30,138 nucleotides of DNA from CAIPVR01 sp049316905. GTDB lineage: Bacteria > Actinomycetota > Acidimicrobiia > Acidimicrobiales > Microtrichaceae. Position numbers and translations under genes: made by a program. Location of the stretch: the NCBI GenBank assembly GCA_049316905.1, contig JBMOJH010000037.1, positions 1 to 30,138 on the forward strand. Reading direction: 5' to 3'. The notes under the pieces were generated by a model that was not told where the DNA came from, did no database searches, and was given only the letters and a program-made list of their open reading frames with translations. Each line of letters opens with the position of its first letter. The first letter of the stretch is position 1. Below, one piece after another: positions 15,035 to 22,959 of this stretch.

Positions 15035-15943
15035 TCAGCGGGGCTCGTCGCCGCGCAGGGTCACCCGCTGGATGACGCGGTGCTGGTCGCCGAAGTCGCC
15101 GACGACGGCGTGCTGGGTGGCCCGGTTGTCCCAGAAGCCGAGGTCGCCCGGCCCCCAGTGGTGGCGGACGGTGAACTCCGGGCGCACCGAGTGGGCGTAC
15201 AGGAAGGTGAGGAGTGCGTCGCTCTCCGGTGCGGTCAGGCCGACCAGGCTCTTGGTGAAGCCCGGGTTCACGAAGAGCGACTCGCGGCCCGTCTCCGGGT
15301 GGGTGCGCACCACCGGGTGCTCCACCGGCTCGATGCTGGTGAACTCCCGGCCCTCCCAGCGGCCGGTGCCGACCGCGTCGAGGATCGGCTGGAACTGGCG
15401 ACGGCCGTCGTGCACGGCGCGCAGCCCCCTCAGGAAGTCCTGCAGCGCCGGGCTCAGCGCGGCGAAGGCGGCCTCCTGGTCGGAGAACAGGGTGTCGCCG
15501 CCGGCCGGGGGCACCACCACGGCCCGCAGGATCGAGCCGAGCGGGGGCCGGGTCACGAAGGTGACGTCGGTGTGCCAGGCCACGCCGCGCTCTCGGGTCG
15601 CCACGTCGCCGTAGCTGTCGTAGAGGCGTGACGCTGCGGTGTAGTCGATCTCGAACACCTCGGGGTGGCCGTCGATGCCGGGGACCACGGGGTGGCCCTC
15701 GGTGGGCTCGCCGAACCGCCGGGCGAACGCGAGGTGCTCGTCCGGGTCGAGGTGCTGCGCGGTGAAGAACACGACCTTCCGGTCGAGCCAGAGCTCGCGC
15801 AGGTCGGCAACCGTGTCGTCGTCGAGGTGGCGGACATCGAGGCCCTCGACGACGGCCCCGATCGAGCCGCTGAGCGGGCGGACCGTGTAGGCGGTGGCGC
15901 TCCCGATCACGGGGCTGTCGGTGCCGGGTTCGGTGATGGTCAT
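15035..15943 (-). CDS. TauD/TfdA-family 2-oxoglutarate dioxygenase (copy 2)
   Basis: This 302-aa Fe(II)/2-oxoglutarate dioxygenase is related to but distinct from the gene that follows it. Metal ligands are H124 and D126 in WHTDVTF and H278 in NRATQHAV. R289 is the 2-oxoglutarate arginine and R293 matches the sulfonate-binding arginine of TauD. H84 in TEGHPV is the candidate substrate histidine. The YTAASRLYDSYGDVATRERG segment (101-120) differs from the other copy and borders the substrate pocket. The ATG at 15941-15943 overlaps the ATPase stop by 4 bp, which couples uptake to desulfonation. Expected products are sulfite, an aldehyde, succinate and CO2. Taurine, another alkanesulfonate or a sulfate ester are all possible substrates. 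Confidence 0.9.
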   Translation of the reverse strand: MTITEPGTDSPVIGSATAYTVRPLSGSIGAVVEGLDVRHLDDDTVADLRELWLDRKVVFFTAQHLDPDEHLAFARRFGEPTEGHPVVPGIDGHPEVFEIDYTAASRLYDSYGDVATRERGVAWHTDVTFVTRPPLGSILRAVVVPPAGGDTLFSDQEAAFAALSPALQDFLRGLRAVHDGRRQFQPILDAVGTGRWEGREFTSIEPVEHPVVRTHPETGRESLFVNPGFTKSLVGLTAPESDALLTFLYAHSVRPEFTVRHHWGPGDLGFWDNRATQHAVVGDFGDQHRVIQRVTLRGDEPR

Positions 15944-16788
15944 GGGGTGCTCCCTGTGGGTGGCGGCTGGTGGTCGCCCTCGGCCGACTCGTCGACGCCG
16001 AGCGCGGTGAGGAGTCGGGTGCGCAGTGCCTGGAAGGCCGGGTCCGCGCGATGTCGCGGCTCGTCGAGCACCACCGGTGCGTCGGTGGTGATGCGACCGT
16101 CGTCGAGCACGAGTACCCGGTCCGCGAGCAGCACGGCCTCGTCCACGTCGTGGGTCACGAGGAGCACGGCCGGGCGGTGGCGCGCCCAGAGCTGCTGCAC
16201 GAGGGCGTGCATCCGGATCCGGGTCAGCGCGTCCAACGCGCCGAAGGGCTCGTCGAGCAGCAGCAGCTCCGGGGAGCGGACCAACGCGCGGGCGAGTGCC
16301 ACCCGCTGGGCCTCGCCGCCCGAGAGTGTCGTCGGCCAGTCCGACTCGTGGCCGTCGAGGCCCACCTCGGCGAGCGCCGCGGCGGCCCGACCGGCGGGGT
16401 CCTCCCCCTCGAGGCCGAGGGCCACGTTGTCGGCCACCCGGGCCCAGGGGAGGAGGCGCGCGTCCTGGAACACCACGGCCCGGCGCTCCGGGACGAGGAT
16501 CCGGCCCTGCACACCGTCATCGAGGCCGGCGAGGGCCCGCAGCAGGGTGCTCTTGCCCGAGCCGCTGCGACCGAGGAGGGCGACGAACTCGCCGGGCGCG
16601 ATGTCGAGGTCGATGCCCTGCAGCACCTCTCGACCACCGAAGTCGCGGCGCACGCCACGGATCCGCACGGCGAGATCGCTCTCGTTGGGGGGGTCGTCGG
16701 TGGGTGGGCCGTCGAGCACGTCGGGGGTGTCGGCCACGGTGAGCGGCTCCGGGTCGGCTGCCCCGCGGGCTGGTTCGAGGGTGGTCAT
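15940..16788 (-). CDS. ABC transporter ATPase, SsuB/TauB type
   Basis: This 282-aa ATPase drives sulfonate import. Walker A is GRSGSGKST (73-81), the signature is LSGGE (155-159), Walker B is LLLLDEP (175-181) and the switch histidine is H213. The first 40 residues are an acidic Pro/Asp-rich tail not typical of the family. The NVALGLEG and RLLPWARVADN segments are characteristic of SsuB/TauB/nitrate-type importers. The ATG at 16786-16788 lies 4 nt after the permease stop, and the stop overlaps the next dioxygenase by 4 bp. It should work with the permease and binding protein directly upstream in the operon. Confidence 0.93.
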   Translation of the reverse strand: MTTLEPARGAADPEPLTVADTPDVLDGPPTDDPPNESDLAVRIRGVRRDFGGREVLQGIDLDIAPGEFVALLGRSGSGKSTLLRALAGLDDGVQGRILVPERRAVVFQDARLLPWARVADNVALGLEGEDPAGRAAAALAEVGLDGHESDWPTTLSGGEAQRVALARALVRSPELLLLDEPFGALDALTRIRMHALVQQLWARHRPAVLLVTHDVDEAVLLADRVLVLDDGRITTDAPVVLDEPRHRADPAFQALRTRLLTALGVDESAEGDHQPPPTGSTP

Positions 16789-16792
16789 CGCG

Positions 16793-17611
16793 TCACCGTC
16801 CCGGTTGCCAGCGGAGGAGGCGCGCCTCGAGGGTGCGCACCAGGGCGTCGGAGAGCAGACCCAGCACCGCGTAGGTGACGAGGCCCACCACGATCACGTC
16901 GGTCTGGAAGAACACCTGGGCCCGGGTCATGAGGTAGCCGATCCCGCTCGAGGCGTTGATCTGCTCGGCGAACACCAGGAGCAGCCAGGCGATGGCGGTG
17001 GCCAGCCGGAGGCCCACGAGGAATCCGGGGAGCGCGCCGGGCAGCACGATCCGCCGCACGAGCTCGCGCCGCGACAGCCCGACCACGTCCGCGAGCTCCC
17101 GGTAACGGGGGTCGAGCGACTTCATCGCCGCCGACGTGTTCACGTAGATCGGGAACGCCACGCCGAGGACGATCAGGAAGATCTTCACCGTCTCGCCGAC
17201 GCCCAGCCACACGACCAGCAGCGGCTGCAGGGCGATGATCGGGACGAAGCGCAGCATCTGGACGTTGGCGTCCACGAGGTCGTCGCCGAGGCGCGAGAGG
17301 CCGGAGACCAGCGCGAGGCCGGTGCCGACCGGGATGCCGATGGCCAGTCCCCAGAGCACGCGCTGGGCCGACGCCCACAACGACGTACCGAGGGTGCCGT
17401 CGCGCAGCAGGTCCCAGCCGGCGGTGAGGACGGTGGAGGGGCCGGCGAGGATGTCCGGCGAGATCCACCCGGCCCGCGCGGCCACCTCCCAGAGTGCGAA
17501 GAGGGCCACGACCCCGGCCAGGCGTTCGACGCCCAGGGGGACCGTTCGCCGGCGCCCGGCGGAGCCGTGGCCCTCGTTCGCCGTCGGGAGTTCGACGAGG
17601 TGAGTCGTCAC
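16793..17611 (-). CDS. ABC transporter permease, SsuC/TauC type
   Basis: This 272-aa inner-membrane permease has about six hydrophobic spans between residues 30 and 260. The cytoplasmic coupling loop (EAA motif) runs ELADVVGLSRRELVRRIVLP, ahead of GALPGFLVGLRLA. GTG at 17609-17611 is taken as the start because it overlaps the binding-protein stop by 4 bp and gives the usual length; the frame remains open further upstream. It forms the import channel with the ATPase. NVQMLRFVPIIALQPLLVVWLGVGE is the span order typical of nitrate/sulfonate/taurine permeases; only the family, not the ligand, can be read from it. Confidence 0.92.
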   Translation of the reverse strand: MTTHLVELPTANEGHGSAGRRRTVPLGVERLAGVVALFALWEVAARAGWISPDILAGPSTVLTAGWDLLRDGTLGTSLWASAQRVLWGLAIGIPVGTGLALVSGLSRLGDDLVDANVQMLRFVPIIALQPLLVVWLGVGETVKIFLIVLGVAFPIYVNTSAAMKSLDPRYRELADVVGLSRRELVRRIVLPGALPGFLVGLRLATAIAWLLLVFAEQINASSGIGYLMTRAQVFFQTDVIVVGLVTYAVLGLLSDALVRTLEARLLRWQPGR

Positions 17612-18678
17612 GACCCCTGCGCCCCCTTCACCAGGTCGTTGAACCTGGTGTCGAACTCCCGGCGGACATCCACCTCGGTCGGGATCTGTCCCGCCTCGGC
17701 GAACAACTCGGCCAGACGCTGCTGGGGTTCCAGCACGTCGCCCGGCAACTCGATGAACCTGGCCGGACCCGTGGCCTCGGCGAGCGCCGTGGCCTGCTCG
17801 GGCGTGAGGCCGTACTGCTTCACGAAGACCGACCTGGCCAGCTGGTCGCGGTTGGCGGCCAGATAGTCGAAGGACTTCACCAGCCGCGTCAGGTAGTCCG
17901 CCAGGGCCGCGGAACGGGCCGGGTCGGCCAGCGTGTCGGCGGAGGCGATCAGGAACGAGGTGCGGTCGGTGACCTCGTTGGCCCCGGCGGCCTTCCGCCC
18001 ACCGGGCGTGTCGGCCAGGTAGCGGGAGATCAGGGGCTCGGTGGAGACCCCGGCGTCCGCGGACCCGCCCTTGAGGGCGGCGGCCACCTGGGTGATCGGC
18101 ACGTCCACGGTGGTCACGTCGGACAGCTGCAGTCCCGCGGCGTCGAGGCCCTGCAGGAGGCTGGCCTCCGAGGCGGTGCCGCGCTGGTAGGCGACCCGCT
18201 TGCCCTTGAGCGCACCCCACCCGGTGATCGACGGATCGGCGGTGATCAGGCCGCCGAAGCCCTTCTCGGGTGCCCAGCCGGCGACCGCCACGAGGGACTG
18301 GCCGGCGGCCTGGGCGAAGATCAGCGGGGTGCTGCCCACGAAGCCGGTGTCGAGCGCACCGCCCTGGAAGGCCTGCAACATCGGTGGGCCGCCCACGAAG
18401 GACGAGTACTCCACGGTGTAGGGGAGGTCCTTGTCCTGGCTGGCCGTGGCGAGGACGGTCTTCAGGTAGTCGAGCTGGTCGCCCACCCTGAGCGTGGTGC
18501 CGGCGGGGATCGTGCCCACCGTGCTGACCGGAGCGGCGGTGGTGGTGGGGCCGGTCTCGGCCCCGGCCCGGGTGGACGCGTCGTTCGAGCACGCCGCGGC
18601 CAGGAGCGCCAGCGCGCCCACGGCCACGGTCGTCACGATCGCGGCCCGCCGACGCGGGGTCCGAGCAGGGGTGGACAT
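17608..18678 (-). CDS. Sulfonate-type ABC transporter substrate-binding lipoprotein
   Basis: This 356-aa protein has a signal peptide with an Arg-rich start, a hydrophobic core VTTVAVGALALLA and a lipobox ending at C30 (LAAAC), so it is a membrane-anchored extracytoplasmic lipoprotein. A Thr-rich linker precedes the binding domain, which begins LRVGDQLDYLKTVLATA. It has the SsuA/TauA/NMT1-like layout: GGALDTGFVGSTPLIFAQAAG and WGALKGKRVAYQRGTASEASLLQGL are typical. It should capture an aliphatic sulfonate, taurine or sulfate ester. It is the first gene of the seven-gene operon. The ATG at 18676-18678 has AGGAA upstream, and a leader of about 100 nt contains a stable hairpin. The exact ligand is unknown. 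Confidence 0.9.
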   Translation of the reverse strand: MSTPARTPRRRAAIVTTVAVGALALLAAACSNDASTRAGAETGPTTTAAPVSTVGTIPAGTTLRVGDQLDYLKTVLATASQDKDLPYTVEYSSFVGGPPMLQAFQGGALDTGFVGSTPLIFAQAAGQSLVAVAGWAPEKGFGGLITADPSITGWGALKGKRVAYQRGTASEASLLQGLDAAGLQLSDVTTVDVPITQVAAALKGGSADAGVSTEPLISRYLADTPGGRKAAGANEVTDRTSFLIASADTLADPARSAALADYLTRLVKSFDYLAANRDQLARSVFVKQYGLTPEQATALAEATGPARFIELPGDVLEPQQRLAELFAEAGQIPTEVDVRREFDTRFNDLVKGAQGS

Positions 18679-18710
18679 GAGGGGAGTTCCTTTCCGGGGG
18701 CGGCCGGCCG

Positions 18711-18750
18711 GGCCGGCGTTCCTGAGTGCTGACGTTCCTGAACGCCGGCC
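18711..18750 (-). promoter_or_regulatory. Leader hairpin of the sulfonate operon
   Basis: GGCCGGCGTTC (18711-18721) and GAACGCCGGCC (18740-18750) are perfect 11-bp inverted repeats with an 18-nt loop. The octamer CGTTCCTG occurs twice, at 18717 and 18733. The hairpin ends 32 nt before the start codon, so it could act as an attenuator, a translation control element or a DNA operator. It matches no riboswitch that I recognise. Confidence 0.6.
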
Positions 18751-18788
18751 TCCCTGAGTTCAGCGATAAAGCCGACTGAAGTAGTCAG

Positions 18789-18818
18789 GTTTTAGCCAAG
18801 GAACCGGCATCGGCTCAA
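18789..18818 (-). promoter_or_regulatory. Candidate promoter of the sulfonate operon
   Basis: On the minus strand, TTGAGC (18813-18818) and TAAAAC (18789-18794) are separated by 18 bp. Transcription would start near 18782 and give a leader of about 100 nt. The AT content here is the highest in the neighbourhood. Downstream, the short dyads GACT-N5-AGTC (18774-18786) and TTCAG...CTGAA may be regulator sites. The 294-bp gap 18679-18972 holds this, the hairpin and the upstream region of the divergent lipoprotein gene. Confidence 0.4.
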
Positions 18819-18920
18819 GCGACGTCGGTCACACGCAGCGGGTCGGCCTGTCGACCGCACCCTCCGGCCGCGCTCCTGGCCGGGCCCGGTCGGATCGCCG
18901 GGTGCGGCGGTCGGCGGGTC

Positions 18921-18926
18921 TAGGTT
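18921..18926 (+). promoter_or_regulatory. Candidate -10 box of the Thr-rich lipoprotein gene
   Basis: TAGGTT lies 46 nt before the ATG, and GAGGAG (18961-18966) serves as ribosome binding site. No convincing -35 box is seen. Confidence 0.3.
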
Positions 18927-18972
18927 GGCCGGCGGTCGGGGCACGGCCCGGCCGCAGTTCGAGGAGTCCCAC

Positions 18973-19602
18973 ATGCGCCGTCTCGTCGCCCCGCTCACCG
19001 TCCCGGTGATCGCACTGCTCGTCGTCGCGCCCTTCGGGCTCGCCGCGTGCTCCAGCGACAGCAAGAGCACCACCACCACGACCACCACCGAGAAGCCGAA
19101 GAACCTGTCGGTGTCCACGCCCGCCGGTGAGGTGTCGCTCTCGCTCGACGGGGAGCTCCCGCCGAACTGGCCGAAGGACTTCCCCCTCCCCAAGGACACC
19201 GACGCCGCCGGCTCGGGTTCGCTCGGCGGTTCCGACAAGGGCGTCCAGGTGGCGGTGTTCACCACCAAGGAGACCGGCAAGAACGCCTTCGCCTTCTACA
19301 CGGGCAACTCGTCGCTCAACCCCACGAAGCCCAGCTCGGCCGGCATCGGCTCCGCGTTCGCCGGGTCCGTGGACATCTCCGGCACCTACAACGGGTCGGT
19401 CACGGTGGCCGGCATCAGCGACACGACCTACATCGTCGTGGTGCTGAACACCTCGGGCACCGGCGGCGGCACCACCACCACCACCACCGCCAAGTCCGGC
19501 AGCACCACCACGACCACCGCGGGCGGCTCGTCCACCACGAGCTCGTCCACGTCATCGACCACCACCACGACGGCGACGACCTCGACCACGAACGCGGGCT
19601 GA
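18973..19602 (+). CDS. Thr-rich lipoprotein of unknown function
   Basis: This 209-aa secreted protein has a signal peptide and a clear lipobox, LAAC, with C26 as the lipidated residue. The start is ATG at 18973 with GAGGAG upstream. After a short Thr-rich stretch (33-40) there is a small domain of about 120 residues that I do not recognise. It contains PPNWPKDFPLPKDTDAAGS and repeated small-residue strands, suggesting a beta-rich fold. From about residue 170 the tail is almost entirely Thr, Ser and Gly, encoded by runs of ACC/ACG, as in cell-wall-spanning or glycosylated linkers. The MFS transporter gene starts 8 bp after its stop, so the two are co-transcribed. A role as an envelope partner of that exporter is possible but unproven. 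Confidence 0.85.
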   Translation: MRRLVAPLTVPVIALLVVAPFGLAACSSDSKSTTTTTTTEKPKNLSVSTPAGEVSLSLDGELPPNWPKDFPLPKDTDAAGSGSLGGSDKGVQVAVFTTKETGKNAFAFYTGNSSLNPTKPSSAGIGSAFAGSVDISGTYNGSVTVAGISDTTYIVVVLNTSGTGGGTTTTTTAKSGSTTTTTAGGSSTTSSSTSSTTTTTATTSTTNAG

Positions 19603-19609
19603 TCCGCCA

Positions 19610-21208
19610 GTGGCCGACGCAACCGCACCGGCCGACACGGGGACCGCCCCGGCCCGGGCCGGCGCGGTCCTCGGTGTCCTCATCCTCGTCGCCGCCGTCG
19701 CGAACCTGCCGTTGGCGGTCGCCAACGTGGCGCTGCCCGACATCGGCAAGCACTTCGACGCCAGTCAGACGCAGCTCAACCTCGTCGCCGTGGGGTACTC
19801 GCTCGGCCTCGCGGCCTCGGTGCTGTGGCTCGGCGCGGTCGGCGACCGCTACGGCCGCAAGCTGCTGCTCCTGGTCGGGGTGCTGTTGTCGTTGCCGACC
19901 GTGCTGCTCGCCGCCTGGGCGCCGTCGATCCAGGTCCTCGTGATCGCCCGGATCGTGGGCGGGCTCGCTGCGGGCATGGCGTACCCGACCACGTTGGCCC
20001 TCATCACCGCGCTGTGGGCCGGCGCCGGCCGCACGCGGGCGATCGCGCTGTGGTCGGCCATCGGCGGTGCGGTCTCGGCGCTCGGCCCCCTGATCTCCGG
20101 CGTGCTGCTCGAGCACTACTGGTGGGGCTCGGTGTTCCTGGTGACGGTTCCGCTGATCCTGCTGGCCGTGCCGGCGGTCATCCGCCTGGTGCCGGCCCAC
20201 GTCAACGAGACCACCGAGCCGGTCGACAACCTCGGCGGCGTGCTGTCGGTCGTGATGGTCGGCGGCATCATCCTCGCGATCAACTTCTTCGCCGTGCCGG
20301 GCGACCGCACCCGTGTGCTCGTCCTGGTCGCCATCGGCGTGCTCGCCGCGGTGGGGTTCGTGCTCCGCCAACGCCGCGCCACGAACCCGCTCTACGACCT
20401 GCACGTGGCGGGCCGCCGCATCTTCTGGGTGGCGGCGTGCGCGGGCATCGTGGTGTTCGGCTCGCTGATGGGCGCCATGTTCATCGGCCAGCAGTTCCTC
20501 CAGAACGTGCTCGGCTACACCACCGTGCAGTCGGGGCTCGCGATCCTCCCGGCCGCGGTGTTCATGGTCGTGATCGCGCCGCGCTCGGCGAAGCTGGTGG
20601 AGGCCCGGGGCGCCCGGTTCACGCTGCTCGTGGGGTACGCGTTCGTGTTCGCCGGGTTCCTCACGATGCTGCTGCTCTGGCGCGACGGCGCCCAGTACTG
20701 GGTGGTCGGGCTCGGCTACGCGTTCGTGGGTGCGGGCGTGGGATTCGCCGGCACGCCCGCGAGTCGGTCGCTCACGGGGTCGGTGCCGGTCACCCGGGCC
20801 GGGATGGCCTCCGGCACCGCGGACCTCCAGCGCGACCTGGGCGGGGCGGTCATGCAGTCGATCCTCGGCGCGCTGCTCACGGCGGGGTACGCGAAGGCGG
20901 TCAGCTCGCTCATCGCGTCGAGCCCGAACTCGGCGGAGGTCACCTCCCAGGTGCAGTCCGAGCTCACGAAGAGCTTCTCCAGCGCCGCGAACACCGCGGA
21001 GCAGTACCCGCAGTACGCGGACCAGATCATCCAGGGCGCGAAGGAGAGCTTCGTGCAGGGCCAGGACTGGGCCTACCTGGCCGGCCTGCTCGCTGTCGCG
21101 GCCGGTGCGGCCCTCGTGTTCTTCCGGTTCCCTCGGCACCAGGCCGAGAAGGACCTGCTCGCGTCCTACGCCGCCGAGGACGCGACCTCGGGCGCCGCGC
21201 CCGGATGA
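19610..21208 (+). CDS. MFS drug exporter, DHA2 (14-span) family
   Basis: This 532-aa membrane transporter has about 14 hydrophobic spans, as in the EmrB/QacA family of proton-coupled drug exporters. MFS motif A is seen as GAVGDRYGRKLLLL (about 76-89), and LARIVGGLAAGMAYPTTLALI follows in the usual place. A long polar loop rich in Ser/Gln (about 430-485, SSPNSAEVTSQVQSELTKSF onward) precedes the last span. The start is GTG at 19610, 7 nt after the lipoprotein stop. It probably exports hydrophobic compounds or a lipid; the substrate is not known. The C-terminal tail is short and cytoplasmic. No regulator is adjacent. Confidence 0.9.
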   Translation: MADATAPADTGTAPARAGAVLGVLILVAAVANLPLAVANVALPDIGKHFDASQTQLNLVAVGYSLGLAASVLWLGAVGDRYGRKLLLLVGVLLSLPTVLLAAWAPSIQVLVIARIVGGLAAGMAYPTTLALITALWAGAGRTRAIALWSAIGGAVSALGPLISGVLLEHYWWGSVFLVTVPLILLAVPAVIRLVPAHVNETTEPVDNLGGVLSVVMVGGIILAINFFAVPGDRTRVLVLVAIGVLAAVGFVLRQRRATNPLYDLHVAGRRIFWVAACAGIVVFGSLMGAMFIGQQFLQNVLGYTTVQSGLAILPAAVFMVVIAPRSAKLVEARGARFTLLVGYAFVFAGFLTMLLLWRDGAQYWVVGLGYAFVGAGVGFAGTPASRSLTGSVPVTRAGMASGTADLQRDLGGAVMQSILGALLTAGYAKAVSSLIASSPNSAEVTSQVQSELTKSFSSAANTAEQYPQYADQIIQGAKESFVQGQDWAYLAGLLAVAAGAALVFFRFPRHQAEKDLLASYAAEDATSGAAPG

Positions 21209-21249
21209 ACGGCCGACGAACGGTCATGGGCGGCCGGGTGAACGAACGG

Positions 21250-21255
21250 TAGCGT
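21250..21255 (+). promoter_or_regulatory. -10 box giving a leaderless mRNA (SulP gene)
   Basis: TAGCGT ends 6 nt before the ATG at 21262, and no Shine-Dalgarno site is visible. The spacing is identical to that before the luciferase-like gene at 6206. Confidence 0.5.
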
Positions 21256-21261
21256 CGCCCC

Positions 21262-22959
21262 ATGGCCCGCTTCCCGGCCCTCCAGGGGATCCTGCCGTTC
21301 GACCGATCGGGGCTCCCGCGCGACGTGATCGCCGGCGTGACCCTCGCCGCCCTCGGCATCCCGGAGGTGATGGGCTACGCCAAGATCGCCGGCATGCCGG
21401 TGGTGACCGGCCTCTACACCATCCTCATCCCCATCGCCGTGTTCGCGCTCCTGGGCTCGTCGCGGCACCTGGTGGTGGGCGCCGACTCCGCCACGGCGGC
21501 GATCCTCGCGGCCGGTCTCGCGCCGCTCGCCGCGGCGGGTTCGCCCGAGTACGTCGCACTCGCCGCGATGTGCGCGCTGTTCGCGGGCGCGGCGCTGCTC
21601 GTCGCCCGCCTGATCCGGCTCGGCTTCCTCGCCGACTTCCTGTCCCGCAGCGTGCTGATCGGCTTCCTCACCGGTGTGGGGGTGCAGGTGGCGATGGGCC
21701 AGGTGGGCGGGATGCTCGACGTGTCCTCGGGCTCGGGCGGCACGGTCGAGAAGTTCGTCCACGTGCTCACCCATCTCGACGAGACCAGCTGGAGCACCGC
21801 CGCGGTGTCCGCCGCGGTGCTCGCGGTGATCGTGGGGCTGCGGAGGATCAACCCGCGGATCCCCGGCGCCCTGATCGCGGTGATCGGGGCCATCGTCGCC
21901 AGCTACGTGCTGGACCTGCAGGCGGACGGGGTCGGTGTGCTCGGCACGGTGCCCGGCGGGCTCCCTCCGGTGGGTCTGCCGCACGCCACGCTGTCCGACG
22001 CGCCGCAGCTGATCGCCACGGTGGGTGCGATCGTGCTGGTGATCCTCGCCCAGAGCGCCGCCACCTCCCGGGCGTACGCGGCGAAGTACCAGGACCGTTT
22101 CAGCGAGAACGTGGACCTCGTGGGCCTCGGCGCGGCGAACCTCTCGGCCGGATTGACCGGGTCGTTCGTGGTGAACGGCAGCCCCACCAAGACCCAGATG
22201 GTCGACGGGGCCGGCGGCCGCTCGCAGGTGTCGCAGCTCACCACGGCGGCCGTGGTGCTCGTGGTGCTGCTCTTCCTCACCGGCCCCCTCGCCTACATGC
22301 CCTCCGCCGTGCTGGCCTCGGTGGTGTTCCTGATCGGCGTCGAGCTCGTCGACGTGGCCGGCATGCGGGAGATCCTGCGGGTCCGGCGCGACGAGTTCGC
22401 GATCGCCGCGATCACCGCCCTGGTGGTGGTCGTGGTGGGCGTGGAGCAGGGCGTGATCCTGGCGATCGTGCTGTCGCTGCTCGACTACGTGCGCCGGGGC
22501 TACCGACCGCCCCGCTCGGTCGCGGTCGCCGACGACAGGGGCCACCTGCACGGTCGGCCGGTGGAGTCCGGCGACCAGCTCGAACCGGGGCTCGTGGTGT
22601 ACCGCTTCGGTGCCGACCTCTTCTACGCGAACGCGAACGGGTTCGAGGAGGACGTCCGCCGGCTGGCCGCCCAGGACGGCGTGCGGTGGGTCGTGGTGGA
22701 CGCCGGCGCGATCTCCGACGTGGACTACTCCGGCTGGAAGACCCTCTCGGAGCTGCGCACCGGCATGGCGGGCCAGCACGTCACGCTCGTCGTGGCCGAC
22801 CTCTCCCATGCCGTCCGGGACGAACTCGAGCGCTACGGCGTGATCGACGGCCTCGGCGCCGACCACGTGTTCCCGTCCGTGGGCGCCGCGGCGGAGGCCT
22901 ACCGGGCGCTCGGACCCGCGGGGCCGACTCCCGCGCCGGCACCGACCCCGACCGACTGA
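21262..22959 (+). CDS. SulP/SLC26 anion transporter with STAS domain
   Basis: This 565-aa protein is an inner-membrane anion transporter. The N-terminal part (about 1-420) has the sulfate-transporter core, including LPRDVIAGVTLAALGIPEVMGYAKIAG and LYTILIPIAVFALLGSSRHLVVGADSATAA. A QSAATSRAYAAKYQDRFSENVDLVGLGAAN block matches the conserved second-half motif. A cytoplasmic STAS domain follows (about 445-550), with VVYRFGADLFYANANGF and DAGAISDVDYSGWKTL; the serine in DYSG is at the regulatory phosphosite position of STAS domains. Substrates in the family are sulfate, bicarbonate or dicarboxylates. Sulfate would suit the sulfonate operon 2.6 kb away, but that is inference. The ATG is probably leaderless. 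Confidence 0.92.
   Translation: MARFPALQGILPFDRSGLPRDVIAGVTLAALGIPEVMGYAKIAGMPVVTGLYTILIPIAVFALLGSSRHLVVGADSATAAILAAGLAPLAAAGSPEYVALAAMCALFAGAALLVARLIRLGFLADFLSRSVLIGFLTGVGVQVAMGQVGGMLDVSSGSGGTVEKFVHVLTHLDETSWSTAAVSAAVLAVIVGLRRINPRIPGALIAVIGAIVASYVLDLQADGVGVLGTVPGGLPPVGLPHATLSDAPQLIATVGAIVLVILAQSAATSRAYAAKYQDRFSENVDLVGLGAANLSAGLTGSFVVNGSPTKTQMVDGAGGRSQVSQLTTAAVVLVVLLFLTGPLAYMPSAVLASVVFLIGVELVDVAGMREILRVRRDEFAIAAITALVVVVVGVEQGVILAIVLSLLDYVRRGYRPPRSVAVADDRGHLHGRPVESGDQLEPGLVVYRFGADLFYANANGFEEDVRRLAAQDGVRWVVVDAGAISDVDYSGWKTLSELRTGMAGQHVTLVVADLSHAVRDELERYGVIDGLGADHVFPSVGAAAEAYRALGPAGPTPAPAPTPTD

Noticed and set aside
17612..18592. Extension of the permease into the binding-protein gene
   Set aside because: The extra residues are an out-of-frame reading of the binding protein. 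GTG 17611 gives the usual permease length and a 4-bp overlap.
18679..18788. Known S-box or other catalogued riboswitch in the sulfonate leader
   Set aside because: I could not match the conserved core of the SAM, cobalamin or TPP classes. Only the simple hairpin is supported.
19473..19600. Trinucleotide repeat element
   Set aside because: The ACC/ACG runs simply encode the Thr-rich tail of the lipoprotein and are imperfect.
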